Assembly: GCF_019112545.1 (NCBI RefSeq)
Contig: NW_025064896.1
Span: forward strand, 6,702 to 70,701
Origin: Guyanagaster necrorhizus
Lineage: Eukaryota > Basidiomycota > Agaricomycetes > Agaricales > Physalacriaceae
Length of the DNA stretch: 64,000 bases
Direction: 5' to 3'
Below are positions 37,609 to 48,856 of this stretch, in pieces. A model generated the notes under the pieces. It saw only the letters and a program-made list of their open reading frames with translations. It was not told the DNA's origin and did no database searches. The position numbers were made by a program, and so were the translations under genes. The first letter of the stretch is position 1. Each line of letters begins with the position of its first letter.

Positions 37609-39397
37609 ATGCTCTCTTTCCTCTCTCTTATCCTAATCGCTAGTAGCGCCAATGCATGGTTCAGACTCCCATGCACGCTGCCGCTCGTTCAAGGTTCATT
37701 TCGCCCTCCCCCATGCTTCCTGTCGCGTTTACTCAATGACTCTCAGAGCGCCTTGACCCTATCGAGCAGCCCGGCGTGAACCCCTCCCAACACGTCCATG
37801 TACGTAACTTTCTGATGTTTGGCCTTGTTCTTCGTCCCTCATACCGACGCGCTTCAGACTGTACACGGCGGATCCAGTGGGTCTTACACTTGTCCCCAGT
37901 GTTCAAGTGGCTTACTTGCGCCTTTCCTTTTAGACTTCGCGGCTAGCAGCACCTACCAGACCATGCGCCAGTCTAAATGCACTTCATGTCAAGTAGGACA
38001 GGATCTCTCCAACTACTGTACGGCTATATACCCGAGTCATCATCACCGCTTGACAACTGACGCGATTTATATAGGGTTCCCCAAGCTCTACTTCAGGGAC
38101 CCACAGACAGGGCTATTCGAATCTGTCGCCAATGGCGGTATGGTTTTGGGTTTCATTTCTTGCATCGCTCGCGCTTACACGGGGGGGAGCAGGTCTCCTC
38201 ATCTACTACCAGAACCGCGGAAGCATGGACGTCGCCAACGGCGGTCCTGGGCTCAAAGCCTTCCCCGAAGGGTTCAGGATGATCACCGGGGACCCGACGA
38301 AGCGTAGCTTCCCGTACGTTCACCTATCGAGCACGCCGTCGTGGTCTAACTCACTCTTCCCCATGGTAGATTTCCTCCTGGCTTGGGCACCCAGGCCGAG
38401 CTCGCGGAAAGTGCCATCGCCTGGCTGTGCTTGCGCTACACGACGAGCAACCCCGACTATGGAGGTCAGTTTCTTCCACCCCCCTCGGTTTCCCGGTGAC
38501 ACGTCCATTCTGATTCTGATGGCCGTGATGGATTGACAGGAACGGGCGGATTTCCCACTACGGACTGTGAGGCCGGGTTCCAATCTAGGTTGCATTTCCC
38601 TGCGTGCTGGGACGGCGTGGTCAGTATATACTTATATCTCCCTCTCTCTTTTTTTCCCCACCAAGCACTGAATGTGGTTCACGATAGAATGTGGACAGTA
38701 CGGACCACAAATCCCACGTCGCGTACCTATCGCAGCTCGACAATGGCGATTGCCCCTCTACGCACCCCGTTGGCCTCATGAAGCTCTTCTACGAGATTAC
38801 GTGGAATATCCACGACTTTGTCGGGAGATGGAACGAGAGTGACGGATGGCCGTTTGTCTATGTATGTGTTTTTTACTGTGTCTTTTGCTTGAGCTGACGC
38901 TGTTTTATTTTTTACCCGTAGGCTCATGGGTATGTTCAGCCCCGTTGGCGGTCCACTTGTTTACCTGTGTAATTCCATGTAGCGACCCGACGGGATACGG
39001 ATGGCACGGCGACTTCCAGAATGGATGGGATGTCGAGTATGTGTTTTTTTTTTTTTTCTTCCCTTTGTCTAAACCACCCCTCTCTCTCATCATCATAAAG
39101 CGCTCTGCAAGAGGCGATCGATAACTGCAACAACCCCGATAACGATACTATCAATGGTAAGAGGGATTCAACATGATCCTTGGATAGTGATTGATTCGTT
39201 CGCTCCCTCGTCTAGGCGTATTCACCGCTTGCTCTGTATTCGATATCATCAGCGCTGATACCGCTAATGAGTGCAGAATCGCTTCGGTGGTCAATGAGGA
39301 TACGGAGGGTACGCTCGCGAAGCTCCCTGGATGCAACCCGCTGCAGTACGGTCCGGGGGATGCGACCATGTATACAGATGCAGAGTGCCCGTCCTGA
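37609..39397 (+). CDS. Secreted DUF1996-domain protein
   Basis: It starts at the ATG at 37,609 with a signal peptide (MLSFLSLILIASSANA) directly followed by WFRLPCTLPLVQERLDPI, the classic start of the DUF1996 domain. Exons include 37,609-37,693, 37,747-37,799 and one from 37,858, then several more. They encode QHVHTVHGGSNFAASST, KCTSCQVGQDLSNYW, FPKLYFRDPQTGLFE, LKAFPEGFRMITGDPT, GGFPTTDCEAGFQSRLHFP, DHKSHVAYLSQLDNG and GWHGDFQNGWDV, ending GDATMYTDAECPS. The whole domain appears present with no break. Relatives are secreted fungal proteins of unknown activity, some with an added WSC domain; none is seen here. Confidence 0.85.
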
Positions 39398-40546
39398 AGC
39401 ACTGATATAATAATGACAATGTTTTTTGTATGTACAAATTTATTCGAGTTGGGATAGTTTCTTTGGAATACGATCGTTCACGGTTTTCATAATCAATGGC
39501 CTCCCTCTCTTGCAAAGACTCTTACTAGTGGCGGGCGGCGCTCTGGGAATTGAGCTTCAAGCTTGAATTCGACAGCCTTACCCACCGCTTTCAAATTCTT
39601 GCTCAGTGCCCAATGCTGCGTTTTTGCCTCTTTCGTCAAATACCAAGCCAGAACCGTGAGTCTCCAAACACACTGGCTGTCTTCTGAATAAGAACGGCTT
39701 GACGAGTCTGGAGTTGTAGACCACAAGGCGTGGCGTACTATGTTCTCACAGTAGCAAACATGGGAACATCGCTGGTGAGAGCCTCTTCAAAAATATTGTG
39801 GCGTTTTCAATTGACCCTCGATTATAGACGCCGATCACTTGCATGTCGTAGTATTATGGCCGATACGGCGACTTGAATAAGTATGACCTCGGAGAAAACA
39901 GGCGAACATATATACTCTAAGCTTGACTCGTTATTTGCTAGCAAAGGCTGGTGGTGCATTCAGCTACAGTTTCTCGAACTAGACCCACCGCCAACAATCC
40001 CAGTGGTACGAGCTTCTTATTTTCGCGTCTTCCAGTTTTTTTCCTCGCTACGAAATGTGGTGGCGTTAACGTTGACGTTCCTCGGATGGGTTTTTCATTA
40101 ACTAAATAAAACGTATGTCCCCCCGAGTAATTATAGTCACACTTCCGAATTGAAAACGCCCGGCTATCCTTGCCAAACTTGGAGATAGTGATGGCATCCT
40201 GCCCAGGATTTGAATACTTACTGGATTATTATTTTTTTTCCACAACGACACTTCGCGCTAGACACTGTAAATAAAGAGACTTGCTGGCCACTGCTAGCAG
40301 ATGATATCGGGTGCCGCGCCACACACATTTCATTTGCCTTGATGAAGAAGTTAATGAATTTATGATTGATCTTGATGTTACGGGTGTTCCATGTGGTGGA
40401 AGGATGAAACTGTTTGTTGGTTCGCCCGGCACAGCCCCACCACCCACTAAGTAGCCGGCATCTTCGGGCCGTCATTCTTATTCTCAATCTCTACTTATAT
40501 CTTTCACCTCTTGTTCAAAAACCACCATCACGTTGTCTATACTACC
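39398..40546. other. Intergenic region
   Basis: No supported gene. A minus-strand open piece at 39,493-39,726 (77 codons, SKNLKAVGKAVEFKLEAQFP) is unrecognised and has no flanking exon I can connect. Confidence 0.45.
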
Positions 40547-41502
40547 ATGTCCACCGGCTGGCATCTGTACTTCCAAGCTGAGACGTTGTACGGCCGAGGT
40601 GAATTCGATAGGGCCTTTGAGCGTTACCAGAAAGCTATCAAGAAGATCGTGAAGGACGAACTGGTTACGATGACGTTACCCATACTTAACAACCCGTTGC
40701 ATGAGTATACCCTTCCGACGGAGACGCTAGGCGCAGCATGGAGCAGCTTTATTTCTTATTTCAAGGACCCAGCGCTGGGTAAGACCAAGGGTGCGTACAT
40801 CGAAAAAATACCCCTATCTTCTCTGTCTGGCTCGTCGTCTGTTGAACGGCACGCGTTACAGACAACGCGCTGTGCGCATACATGCTGCTCTACAGCTACC
40901 GTCCCACTTCCACCATAGAGGACCACCCCCGTTTTTTCACCGACAAAGCGCAGCTCTACCTGAAGGGCATGCAAATCACCGCGGGACTGACGCTCGGGCT
41001 GCTCGCCTGGGATGATGACGACCGGGCGATCTCCATGAGACGATTCCGTGAGGCTCTAGAACTCGCCGCCGCCCACCCACCGTACTATGACCTCGCTAAT
41101 GCGAGTCAGCCTTGGGAGCGCTTCGTCTGCACGGACGTAAAGGATGCGCGGGACAACCTCGCGGTGGTGTTCGAGAACGACCCTGAGAAGGCGCAGCTAC
41201 TGGCGATATACGGTGTGGGAGACGGGCATCCGTGGAGGGAGGTGTTGGGTGTAGGGTATGTCAGGTATGGGACGGATGGGGAGATTACATTCGAGAGGAA
41301 CATGGTGGTCACGTTGGATGAGTGCGTGGCGTGTGGGAAGCGCGATGTGAAGCTGCGTCCGTGTAAACACTGCGAGAAGGTTGCTTGTGAGGCGTGTTTT
41401 TTTTGCATTGTCGTTTTTGCTCGTCTGACTGCAGATCGGTTCCTTAGATTGTTCAGGCGGATGTCAGAGGATGCATTGGAGGCGAGTTCGATTGTTTTCT
41501 AG
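40547..41502 (+). CDS. TPR-like protein with C-terminal Cys-rich (zinc-finger-like) end
   Basis: Exon 1 is 40,547-40,778 and exon 2 begins at 40,862 after a GT-AG intron. The N-terminus MSTGWHLYFQAETLYGRGEF with DRAFERYQKAIKKIV looks like a TPR helix pair. The middle is helical (ITAGLTLGLLAWDDDDRAIS, RFREALELAAAH). The C-terminus has CVACGKRDVKLRPCKHCEKVACEAC, with paired CxxC motifs spaced like the first half of a MYND or FYVE finger. A second possible intron (donor after GAGGC, acceptor CTGCAG near 41,435) would end the protein shortly after VACEA; unspliced it runs to 41,502. Function unknown; I infer a protein-interaction role. Confidence 0.6.
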
Positions 41503-44500
41503 TTTCGTTGACCGCTCTGACTGGCTATTAGGATGCATCAACCGGATTGCATTCCTCCTTAAACTGGAGTCTGGAGTCGTCTTTTTCGCATCAACGTGTA
41601 ACATCAATCAGCCTTCAATGATGCAATACCAATCAACTTTCAACGATGTTATTTTTGTTGCCTTGCGTTTCGAGCCCGGTTATTTCTTCAAGTTATTTCT
41701 CTCTGACCTCTGAATTTAATGGCATCGTTGATAGATCTCTTCAGAGCGGAGAAATCAACCACACCCTTTGTATTTCCTGCACTGGCGATGAATTTGACAC
41801 TGACAGCCGTTTCTGGCAGCCGATATCGCAAAGATGAGAAGCTGCGCGCGTGCATATAAGCTTCGACACGTGTAAGCAATATCATTGTTTTCGTAGGACA
41901 CCTCCGTTTTCTTGTCATTTTCAGACGGCGATGAAAACCAACGTGTACTTGTATAAGCTCGACAATTCCAGGACACCAGTAGGGAATTATCGATTATCAT
42001 TCTCGTACTCTCAGGCTGGAGAACTGACGTCAACGACGCGTCATTGCACGACGTCATTTAGGTGCAGAAGTTCGCCCTCCATTCAGTCTTCACTGTTACG
42101 ACGACCATCATGAGTGACGAATTCGGACGAGCACATTTCAAAGATTCCCTCGTCGATGACTGTGAGCTTGCCCCCTTCTCGCCTATCAAGGTTACAGAGG
42201 CGCTGATCATGATTAATTTTTTGAAACTAGCTGCAACCATTGAGAGTGAGAGTGGGAGTATGACAACAAACTTGCCTGACAGTTTGTTCTTTTTCGTCTT
42301 TTTACTGTGCGTCTGTTTTAAACAGTTTTTTTCCGGTTACAGGGGGATGGGAAGGCGTGCGGGGAGACAAAAGTGGGGGTGACGCCAGGACGAAGAAAAG
42401 CACGGATGTTGTCGGCCAGTCTGTGAATGTGAAAGGCCAGGTCCGGGATGCGAAACAAGGCGCGGACACCAGTGGGCCTGCTTGAGTTTTTAGTGCGTTT
42501 TTTGTAATTTTACATCCAGGAAGGGAGCGTACTGTAACCATCGGTATCTTACGGTTAGTTGAGGCATTTTCGATTCGCGCACGCAGCAATTTTGGGTTTT
42601 GGAGGCGGCGGTTGACACCAGCGCCAGCCCGGTGATTCAAACCCCGATCACTGAAAGGCTGTCTTCTCATTGTCTTCGGAACGTGTTGGACGCTTTTTTT
42701 CTCGCTCAGATTGATATTGGGGATGTGTGTCAATTTGCACACGCCTGGCGGACACATCTTTTAACCCAGAAAATATTAGGAAGAGGCGCGCCGGCTAAGA
42801 GGCAATGTCTCTTTCTCTCTATTCCGATCGTGCTCCAACTTCAAGTACATACTATGAACGTTAAATGGTCGTTACAGATGACCTTATGATTCTGAGCAAT
42901 CCAATTTCCCTCTGACCTTCAAAGAGTCCTCTAATAATGTGCGCCCTGCATATTTTCGACCTCCATATTCATGCTTTTGATTAATGCTACCCCAAGATTG
43001 CATTCAAGGTATACTCAAGCGCTGGCGGCTTCGATCACACTAATAATATTTCCAGCTGCTACGAAGAATGATCGCGCAGTCTATTAAACCGCCCTGATCG
43101 TCGTCCTCTTATTATGCTATTATTGGCAGGGACAGCGGTTTCAAATTATGCATCCGTCTTCATGCCGTCCTTGTCATAGTTGAAAAAGGATCCGCAGAGA
43201 TCTAACAGGTATGCAAGTCGTCAGACTATTACTTATTCTACTTGTCCCGTAGGGTGGTACTAATGACAGAGTACCAGCGTGGTGTTTCCCTGGTAACCCT
43301 CAAATATTTTTTTAAAAAAGTTTTGGCGACATAGCGGTTCCACGGCGAGTAGACAATATCGAAGGCTGCCAGTCCGCCTACCTGATTCCTGTCGTGCCTG
43401 ACTTGATTCGCCATTAACCCGCGCCAGTCTTGATAATATCCGCGATCCTTGGTCCAAACCTAAATACCCTCAAGTTGTAGCAGGCTTCACTCATTCTCCC
43501 TCCACAGTTAGAGAACCGCAGAATGGGTGCCGTATACCAGTATCTGCTTGAAAATACTGGCTTCACAAAAAGGTTCGCGTCACGTATAGGATGAATCTAA
43601 CACAAGCTTACTCTCACCGGTACAGTTATTCTGCTATCTCCTCCTTGTCTCTAGTTGTGCTATGCTGAAAATCATGTGGAATCATTGAAACACTCAAATA
43701 ACTCAATATTCTCTAGGACAACCGATATCAGAAAGTCCACCCAGTGCTTCGGATAGAGCCGTCCGCACGACAGGCTGCGTTGGCGTTCCGTCACATTTGA
43801 ATTCCATTCCACCTTTTTAAACTCCATTATACAACCTCGGTACCCTCGAGGAGGGGCGTACTTATGTACGCGACCGACCTTCAATCCGACCCCCGCATAC
43901 TGTGAAATCGACAGTCGAAATCTCTGTCAGGGCACCACGATTCAGTCAGTGGGGGGGTCGGAGTCCCTCTTCCCAACATTTGAACGGTGCTCTCTTTAAA
44001 ATACAAACCGCGCCGGGCTGAGCAAGTGCGCCTTCCTACACCGTCTGACGGTCCGGAGGAACGGAACGAATTCTCTTCCCAGTGCAAGTGTCTACGAATC
44101 CTCCCGTTGTCACTCACACTGGCCCTGCGCATCGACGATCCCCACCACCATCATGACGGCCTCCAGCCTTCCCAAAACCCCTGAGGAGGAACATGCCCGC
44201 CATCCACCTGTTCCGATCAGATCGGAGACCAACGAATCCGTCGCAATTAGCCCATTCATTCCCGTCCCGACCCTCCGCTCTATCTTATCAAACTGAAAGA
44301 AGAGCCCCGAGATCGTCACACGCCACGCCGGACCGTTTGTCACGGATGGCGCTGTCGCGGTTTCCTTCCGAGGCGCAGTGGTGGTGGTGTTGTTGTTCTC
44401 TTGCCCCTCGCATAGAGGAGACTTTCAAACTTTGCAAGTTCCATAGCTGCCCGTGCGATCAGGAAAAAGTCAGCTAGCGTTATTGATGGTGCCGGGGTTG

Positions 44501-46020
44501 ACTAGCAAGTCGAAGTTGCCATGATATTATATAGAGACGGATGGCCCGTTGACCGGAGAGAGAGCCTCAGCTCTGTTTTGACGAATCAGGGACCGGACCT
44601 CCCCGATCTGCAAGCTTGGAAGTTCAAGTGGTTTAGAGTTCAGCTGGCATCGTAAAGTCCTCTAGATTGGTCATTTGGTACATGGTTCGGAAAATAAAAA
44701 TAAAAATTGCTGATCGTGGTCCTGTACACTTATTAATGGACTTCATTTAGTCCTTTCATCCTTCTTTCATTTTGGTGGATGATCTTTTAGTTATAGATGC
44801 TTTATATTCTGTTTTTTTTTTTCTTTCAGACGCGGTCAAACTTATTCATCGGACGTTTATCACCCATCTCTCTCCCTCTCTCTCCTTAGGTGCTGGCTGG
44901 CAACACTATATTTCGTATTACTGTTATGGCATTCACAGTGATATCGGACACCGAAGGACGTACTATGCACTGATGATCTATCGTAGAAACAAGAACTCAC
45001 GTTTTTCATATAACACTGCGAGTTCTCGCATCGAGTACGGTACAGAACCACGGGGGAATGGTCACATAAACTGCAACATGGTCATTTCCCTCAAAAAAAC
45101 ATTTTCCGTCGCAATCTTGTTATCGTCTTCCATCGTATGCACCTGTTGGATTAGCAAGCAGGAGCTCCCTCGTATCCCGCCAGCGGAGCTCGATACCCCT
45201 TTATGTCGGGATGGACTATATATATTGAATACGGTCCGTCGAGCACCCTCACCGCGTTTCTGCTTATCGCTATGCTGTGTGAGGGTGAGTATCTACTTAT
45301 ATTACTTCGTTTATGTTACTGATTGGTATCCTGTAGTCTACATTATAGCTAACAGTGTACTTTATTAGGTGCTACGAATGTGCATCATTTTCTTAGAGCA
45401 CCGACAATCTGAGGTACAACGGTTCATTCCCTTCATGGCTATAACAGACGATGAAGGTTTTGCATGACATGCCTCCGACATAACTCATGTCTTTCAGCGT
45501 CATGCTCCTTTAAATTTTGCAGGTTAATATATTCCATCAAGTCCAAGATATTGACAGAAGAATATATGTGAGTATCTACGAACGAGTGTAAGTATCATAG
45601 TCATAAGCACAGTAGGGATATACATACCTCAGTCGGGCACAACGTGGGTGAAGTGACTGAGGCATACAGATAGGAATGGCTGGACTATATAGGTGATCGG
45701 GAAACGACAGGAGGTGTAAGTATATATAAGGTAAATAGAGCGAGTGATCGAAAAGTAAGATAAGATGAAACGTACGGATATCCTCCAACACAAGAGACCC
45801 TGCAGGGACAGACGGGGTGTGTGTGTCCAACCGTTGTAGCCACGTGAATTATAGACTGGTTTAGGCTGGCATTTGACGTAGATGGCATTCAGATATTGAG
45901 AACAATACTGCGATGGTGTGGGAGGAATGATGTCTGCTCCTACATAGTGAAGCTATCGTTAATAGGCTTTAAAACAAGGGATATTTGACTTCAATGACTA
46001 GTGATGACTAGATAAGTACA
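41503..46020. other. Long gene-poor region
   Basis: I find no gene I can support in about 4.5 kb. A start-proximal piece MSDEFGRAHFKDSLVDDCEL at 42,110 is open for about 90 codons without a domain. A 198-codon frame at 44,772-45,368 reads through low-complexity CT-rich DNA and lacks any recognised motif. Another piece, MTASSLPKTPEEEHARH at 44,152, stops after 47 codons. Confidence 0.45.
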
Positions 46021-46081
46021 TCTCTGGTAGTGTATCAGTGAGTACAGGCCCCCAAAGCTGGGTTCGATTCCCAGGCAGAGA
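46021..46081 (+). pseudogene. tRNA-Asp-like relic lacking the anticodon arm
   Basis: TCTCTGG, a D arm GTGT...GTAC, and a T arm CTGGG-TTCGATT-CCCAG with GCAGAGA match the tRNA-Asp at 46,251, but the anticodon arm and intron are missing. About 25 bases downstream both copies share CAGGGTTGAATG. Confidence 0.55.
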
Positions 46082-46250
46082 GCTCAACTGGCAAAATATT
46101 TTGTTCTCAGGGTTGAATGGTTGAGGGTTGCGAACAAAACCTTCAGGGTGGGTCAATTAGTGTTTTATACCGAAGGGGAGTTTTGATATGGTAATTTACC
46201 TTATCATACTTCAACGACTGATCTAGGAATGTTCGGAGCAGACATGTAGG

Positions 46251-46340
46251 TCTCTGGTAGTATATCGGTTAGTACACGCGCCTGTCATGATATGACAAAC
46301 GTTGTGCGCGCGAAAGCTGGGTTCGACTCCCAGCCAGAGA
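46251..46340 (+). tRNA. tRNA-Asp(GTC) with intron
   Basis: Acceptor TCTCTGG/CCAGAGA pairs perfectly. The D arm is GTAT...GTAC, the anticodon stem CGCGC/GCGCG, and the loop starts CTGTCA with GTC at positions 34-36. An intron of about 20 bases follows position 37. The T arm is CTGGG-TTCGACT-CCCAG. The short variable loop (AAAG) is the only odd feature. It may be functional or the source of a tRNA-derived repeat. Confidence 0.75.
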
Positions 46341-46901
46341 TGCCTGCGAGTTCCATAACCTACTCTTTTCTTTGAAAGTTTCAGGGTTGAATGTCGAATC
46401 CGGCTGTCCGGAGGTAAGTTACTATTTTTCACCAAGCCTTCTCGAGAATTAGTTTTGATAACTAAGCACGATGCAATTCCTAATTTTTTTAAATTCCAGA
46501 ATCACAAATTGCTTTTATTTTATGGATAGAAATATACATACACCGATGTATACTCACTCACATGACCAATCGGTTACTTCAATGAAAACCCCTACCGGTC
46601 CGAAACCTAGGTGTATGCATGACTCGGACCCTATAGCGTAAAACTCTTATCTACTACTACGCAACACGTAGATATCGGATCCGGCTTCCATCGCCTCTCT
46701 ACATTCCTTGCAAACATATTAGGTACCCATAATTCACTCTCATTTTATGACATACGATTTCCATTGCCGAATAAATAAATAAATATCTAAATATTTCGAC
46801 AAACTAACTGGTATTCTAGCATATAAAATGAGGGGGAATATGTAGCCGCCGACGTGTCCAAACATATATCCATATGCATACACCCACGCCCTCCAGATCA
46901 T

Positions 46902-48856
46902 TCATTCACACCCCATCCTATCAACATTCGAATCGTCAGCCTCATCATCGCCTTTCAGCCGCTTTGACCTCCCGTGCAGATCCGCATCCTGAGCAGGAGG
47001 CCGCTTCCAGTTCGGAATTTCCTCGTCGCCCATCGCCCCAGCGAGCGAGACACCATACGCGGGCCTATGGTTTAACGACGGGTGGCCGTGCAGATATGGC
47101 GACGACGACGACGACGACGACGACGGGGGATTGACGTGCGTCATCCGCCGACCCTTGATGCCTTGGATCCCTCCCATGCTGAGATCCCCCAGCGTCTTCC
47201 GCGCCATAACCGCATCCTCGAAGCTGCCCTTCCCCTCTCCTCCTCCACCGCCAACGATACTCCCCGTAGGCGTGTTCACGCTCGGCATGCTCGACACACG
47301 TTTCCTCCCGTTCGGCGGGCCCACCGCCGGATACGCAGGAGGAGACGTCGAATGGGTGTGGTGGTTAGCCGGGTGACTCAAGGGCGTGCTGCTCATGTAC
47401 TCCTTCAGAAACTCACGAAGTTCCCTGGTCTCGGCTTCGCGTGGAGTCGGAATCTGCATCATGCCGGGTACCGACGCGTGGCTGTTCGCGGACGTCGTCG
47501 ACTGCTGCGCCGATGACGATGGGAAAATGTCACCAAAGAACGGAGCGGCGCCATCGTAGAGGGCATTGCGCTCCTCGAAGGTCATCATTCCGAATGCTTC
47601 CAGGCGTGGATCTGCCGCCGGTGAAGGATCGACGTTCTCGTACAAGGGTAAGTGAACGCTGCTACTGGCGCCGCTACTCCCACTTGCGGCGCTACTGCCT
47701 CCGCTCTCTAGCGAATCTCTTCTCCCCCAACCCCTCATGCCGGCATAGACTTGGTTGGAGTGGGAGTAGTGGTTGTGATGATGTTCGACAGAACGTGCCC
47801 TCGCGACACCGGCGCCTCCGCCATTGACGCCATTGTACGTAGGCTCAGGCTCATCACGCTTCATCCATGACGACGTCCGGTCGTAAAGTACGGGGCTGGG
47901 CTGCTGCTGCGTCTGGTTGTGCATGAGATCGCGGTAGTTGGACTGGTGGTCGGCGAGGTTGGTTAGATACGGTTGTGGAGCAGGTTGGAACGAAAAATTC
48001 TGCTGACTTGGGAAAGGTATAGCTACGGGTTGGGGAAAATAAGATCGCGGCGCATTAGATGGTATATGCCTCGGAAGATGGGGGTTGTGACCTGGGCCCG
48101 AAGGCGCCGTCTGTCGGTAAAACTTGATGAATGTACAAGGAACACTTCGTTGTACGCATGTGGCTACGGCGATATTAATCAGCACAAGTTTGGATGCAAA
48201 GTGAATGGCCTAGGCTAGCAGGCAGTCGACCCACGGCGGAGAATTGACATATTCATGACGAGTAGCTATGAAAAGCTTTCGTCTGAAGGCTCCAATGAAA
48301 TGTCAAGCCGGACCCGCGATGTCGACGCTAACCAGGACAGAATTAATGAAAGGAAAACTCACGACAGGGGATACTTCCGTCGCAAGAGAGTTTATTCTGC
48401 ACGCATTCGTCGCATGCTTGCTTGCTGGTCAGAGCACGCGTAGCCGAGGCTTTCCGCCGCCCTTTGATTTTCGCAAGGATCTTCTCCGTCGGGGAAATGT
48501 GACATCGCTTGGTGTGTCGTGCAAGGAGGTCGCTAGGAGACGGACCCATTAGCCGCGAATCGCGGAAAACCACAAATAAATGGACTCGTACCTCCGTGTA
48601 TACTGCTCGAAACAGTCGGTGCATTCGTACGGTCGGTCGCCAGTGTCTTAAGATGGGAAAAATCGGATGCGATCCGTAGAGACCGTCCGTGGAGGGAGCA
48701 TCAGGTATAGTGGAGAATATGTCAGGTAGAATAATGAGTACCACAGATACAAACAAAGTGGAGCTGGAAGGGCTCACGCGAACGCATATGACGCGCTACA
48801 TGTTGTGGCCTGGTGAATGTCGCTTCGCAAACGGGGCATCTGTGTCCCCCAGTCAT
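46902..48856 (-). CDS. C2H2 plus Zn2Cys6 double zinc-finger transcription factor
   Basis: Four exons on the minus strand: 48,778-48,856; 48,592-48,646; 48,363-48,532; 46,902-48,163, giving 521 aa in one frame. Residues 7-26 and about 34-57 are two C2H2 fingers (CPVCEATFTRPQHVARHMR, then YECTDCFEQYTR and HTKRCH). Residues about 82-107 are a perfect CX2CX6CX5CX2CX6C binuclear cluster (ACDECVQNKLSC, PCPTCVQRSVPC). The rest is Pro/Ser/Gln-rich, with a poly-Ser run encoded by a triplet repeat (47,100-47,125) and a basic KRLKG near the C-terminus. It should bind DNA in the nucleus and act as a regulator. Its targets are unknown; it could control neighbouring secondary-metabolism genes but nothing in the sequence proves it. 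Confidence 0.85.

Noticed and set aside
44772..45368. Plus-strand 198-codon frame
   Set aside because: The longest open frame in a gene-poor stretch, but it runs through T- and CT-rich runs, has no motif and no exon partners.
47082..47516. Plus-strand open frame with a poly-Arg run, 144 codons
   Set aside because: It lies wholly inside the last exon of the minus-strand zinc-finger gene. The poly-Arg comes from the triplet repeat that encodes Ser on the real strand.
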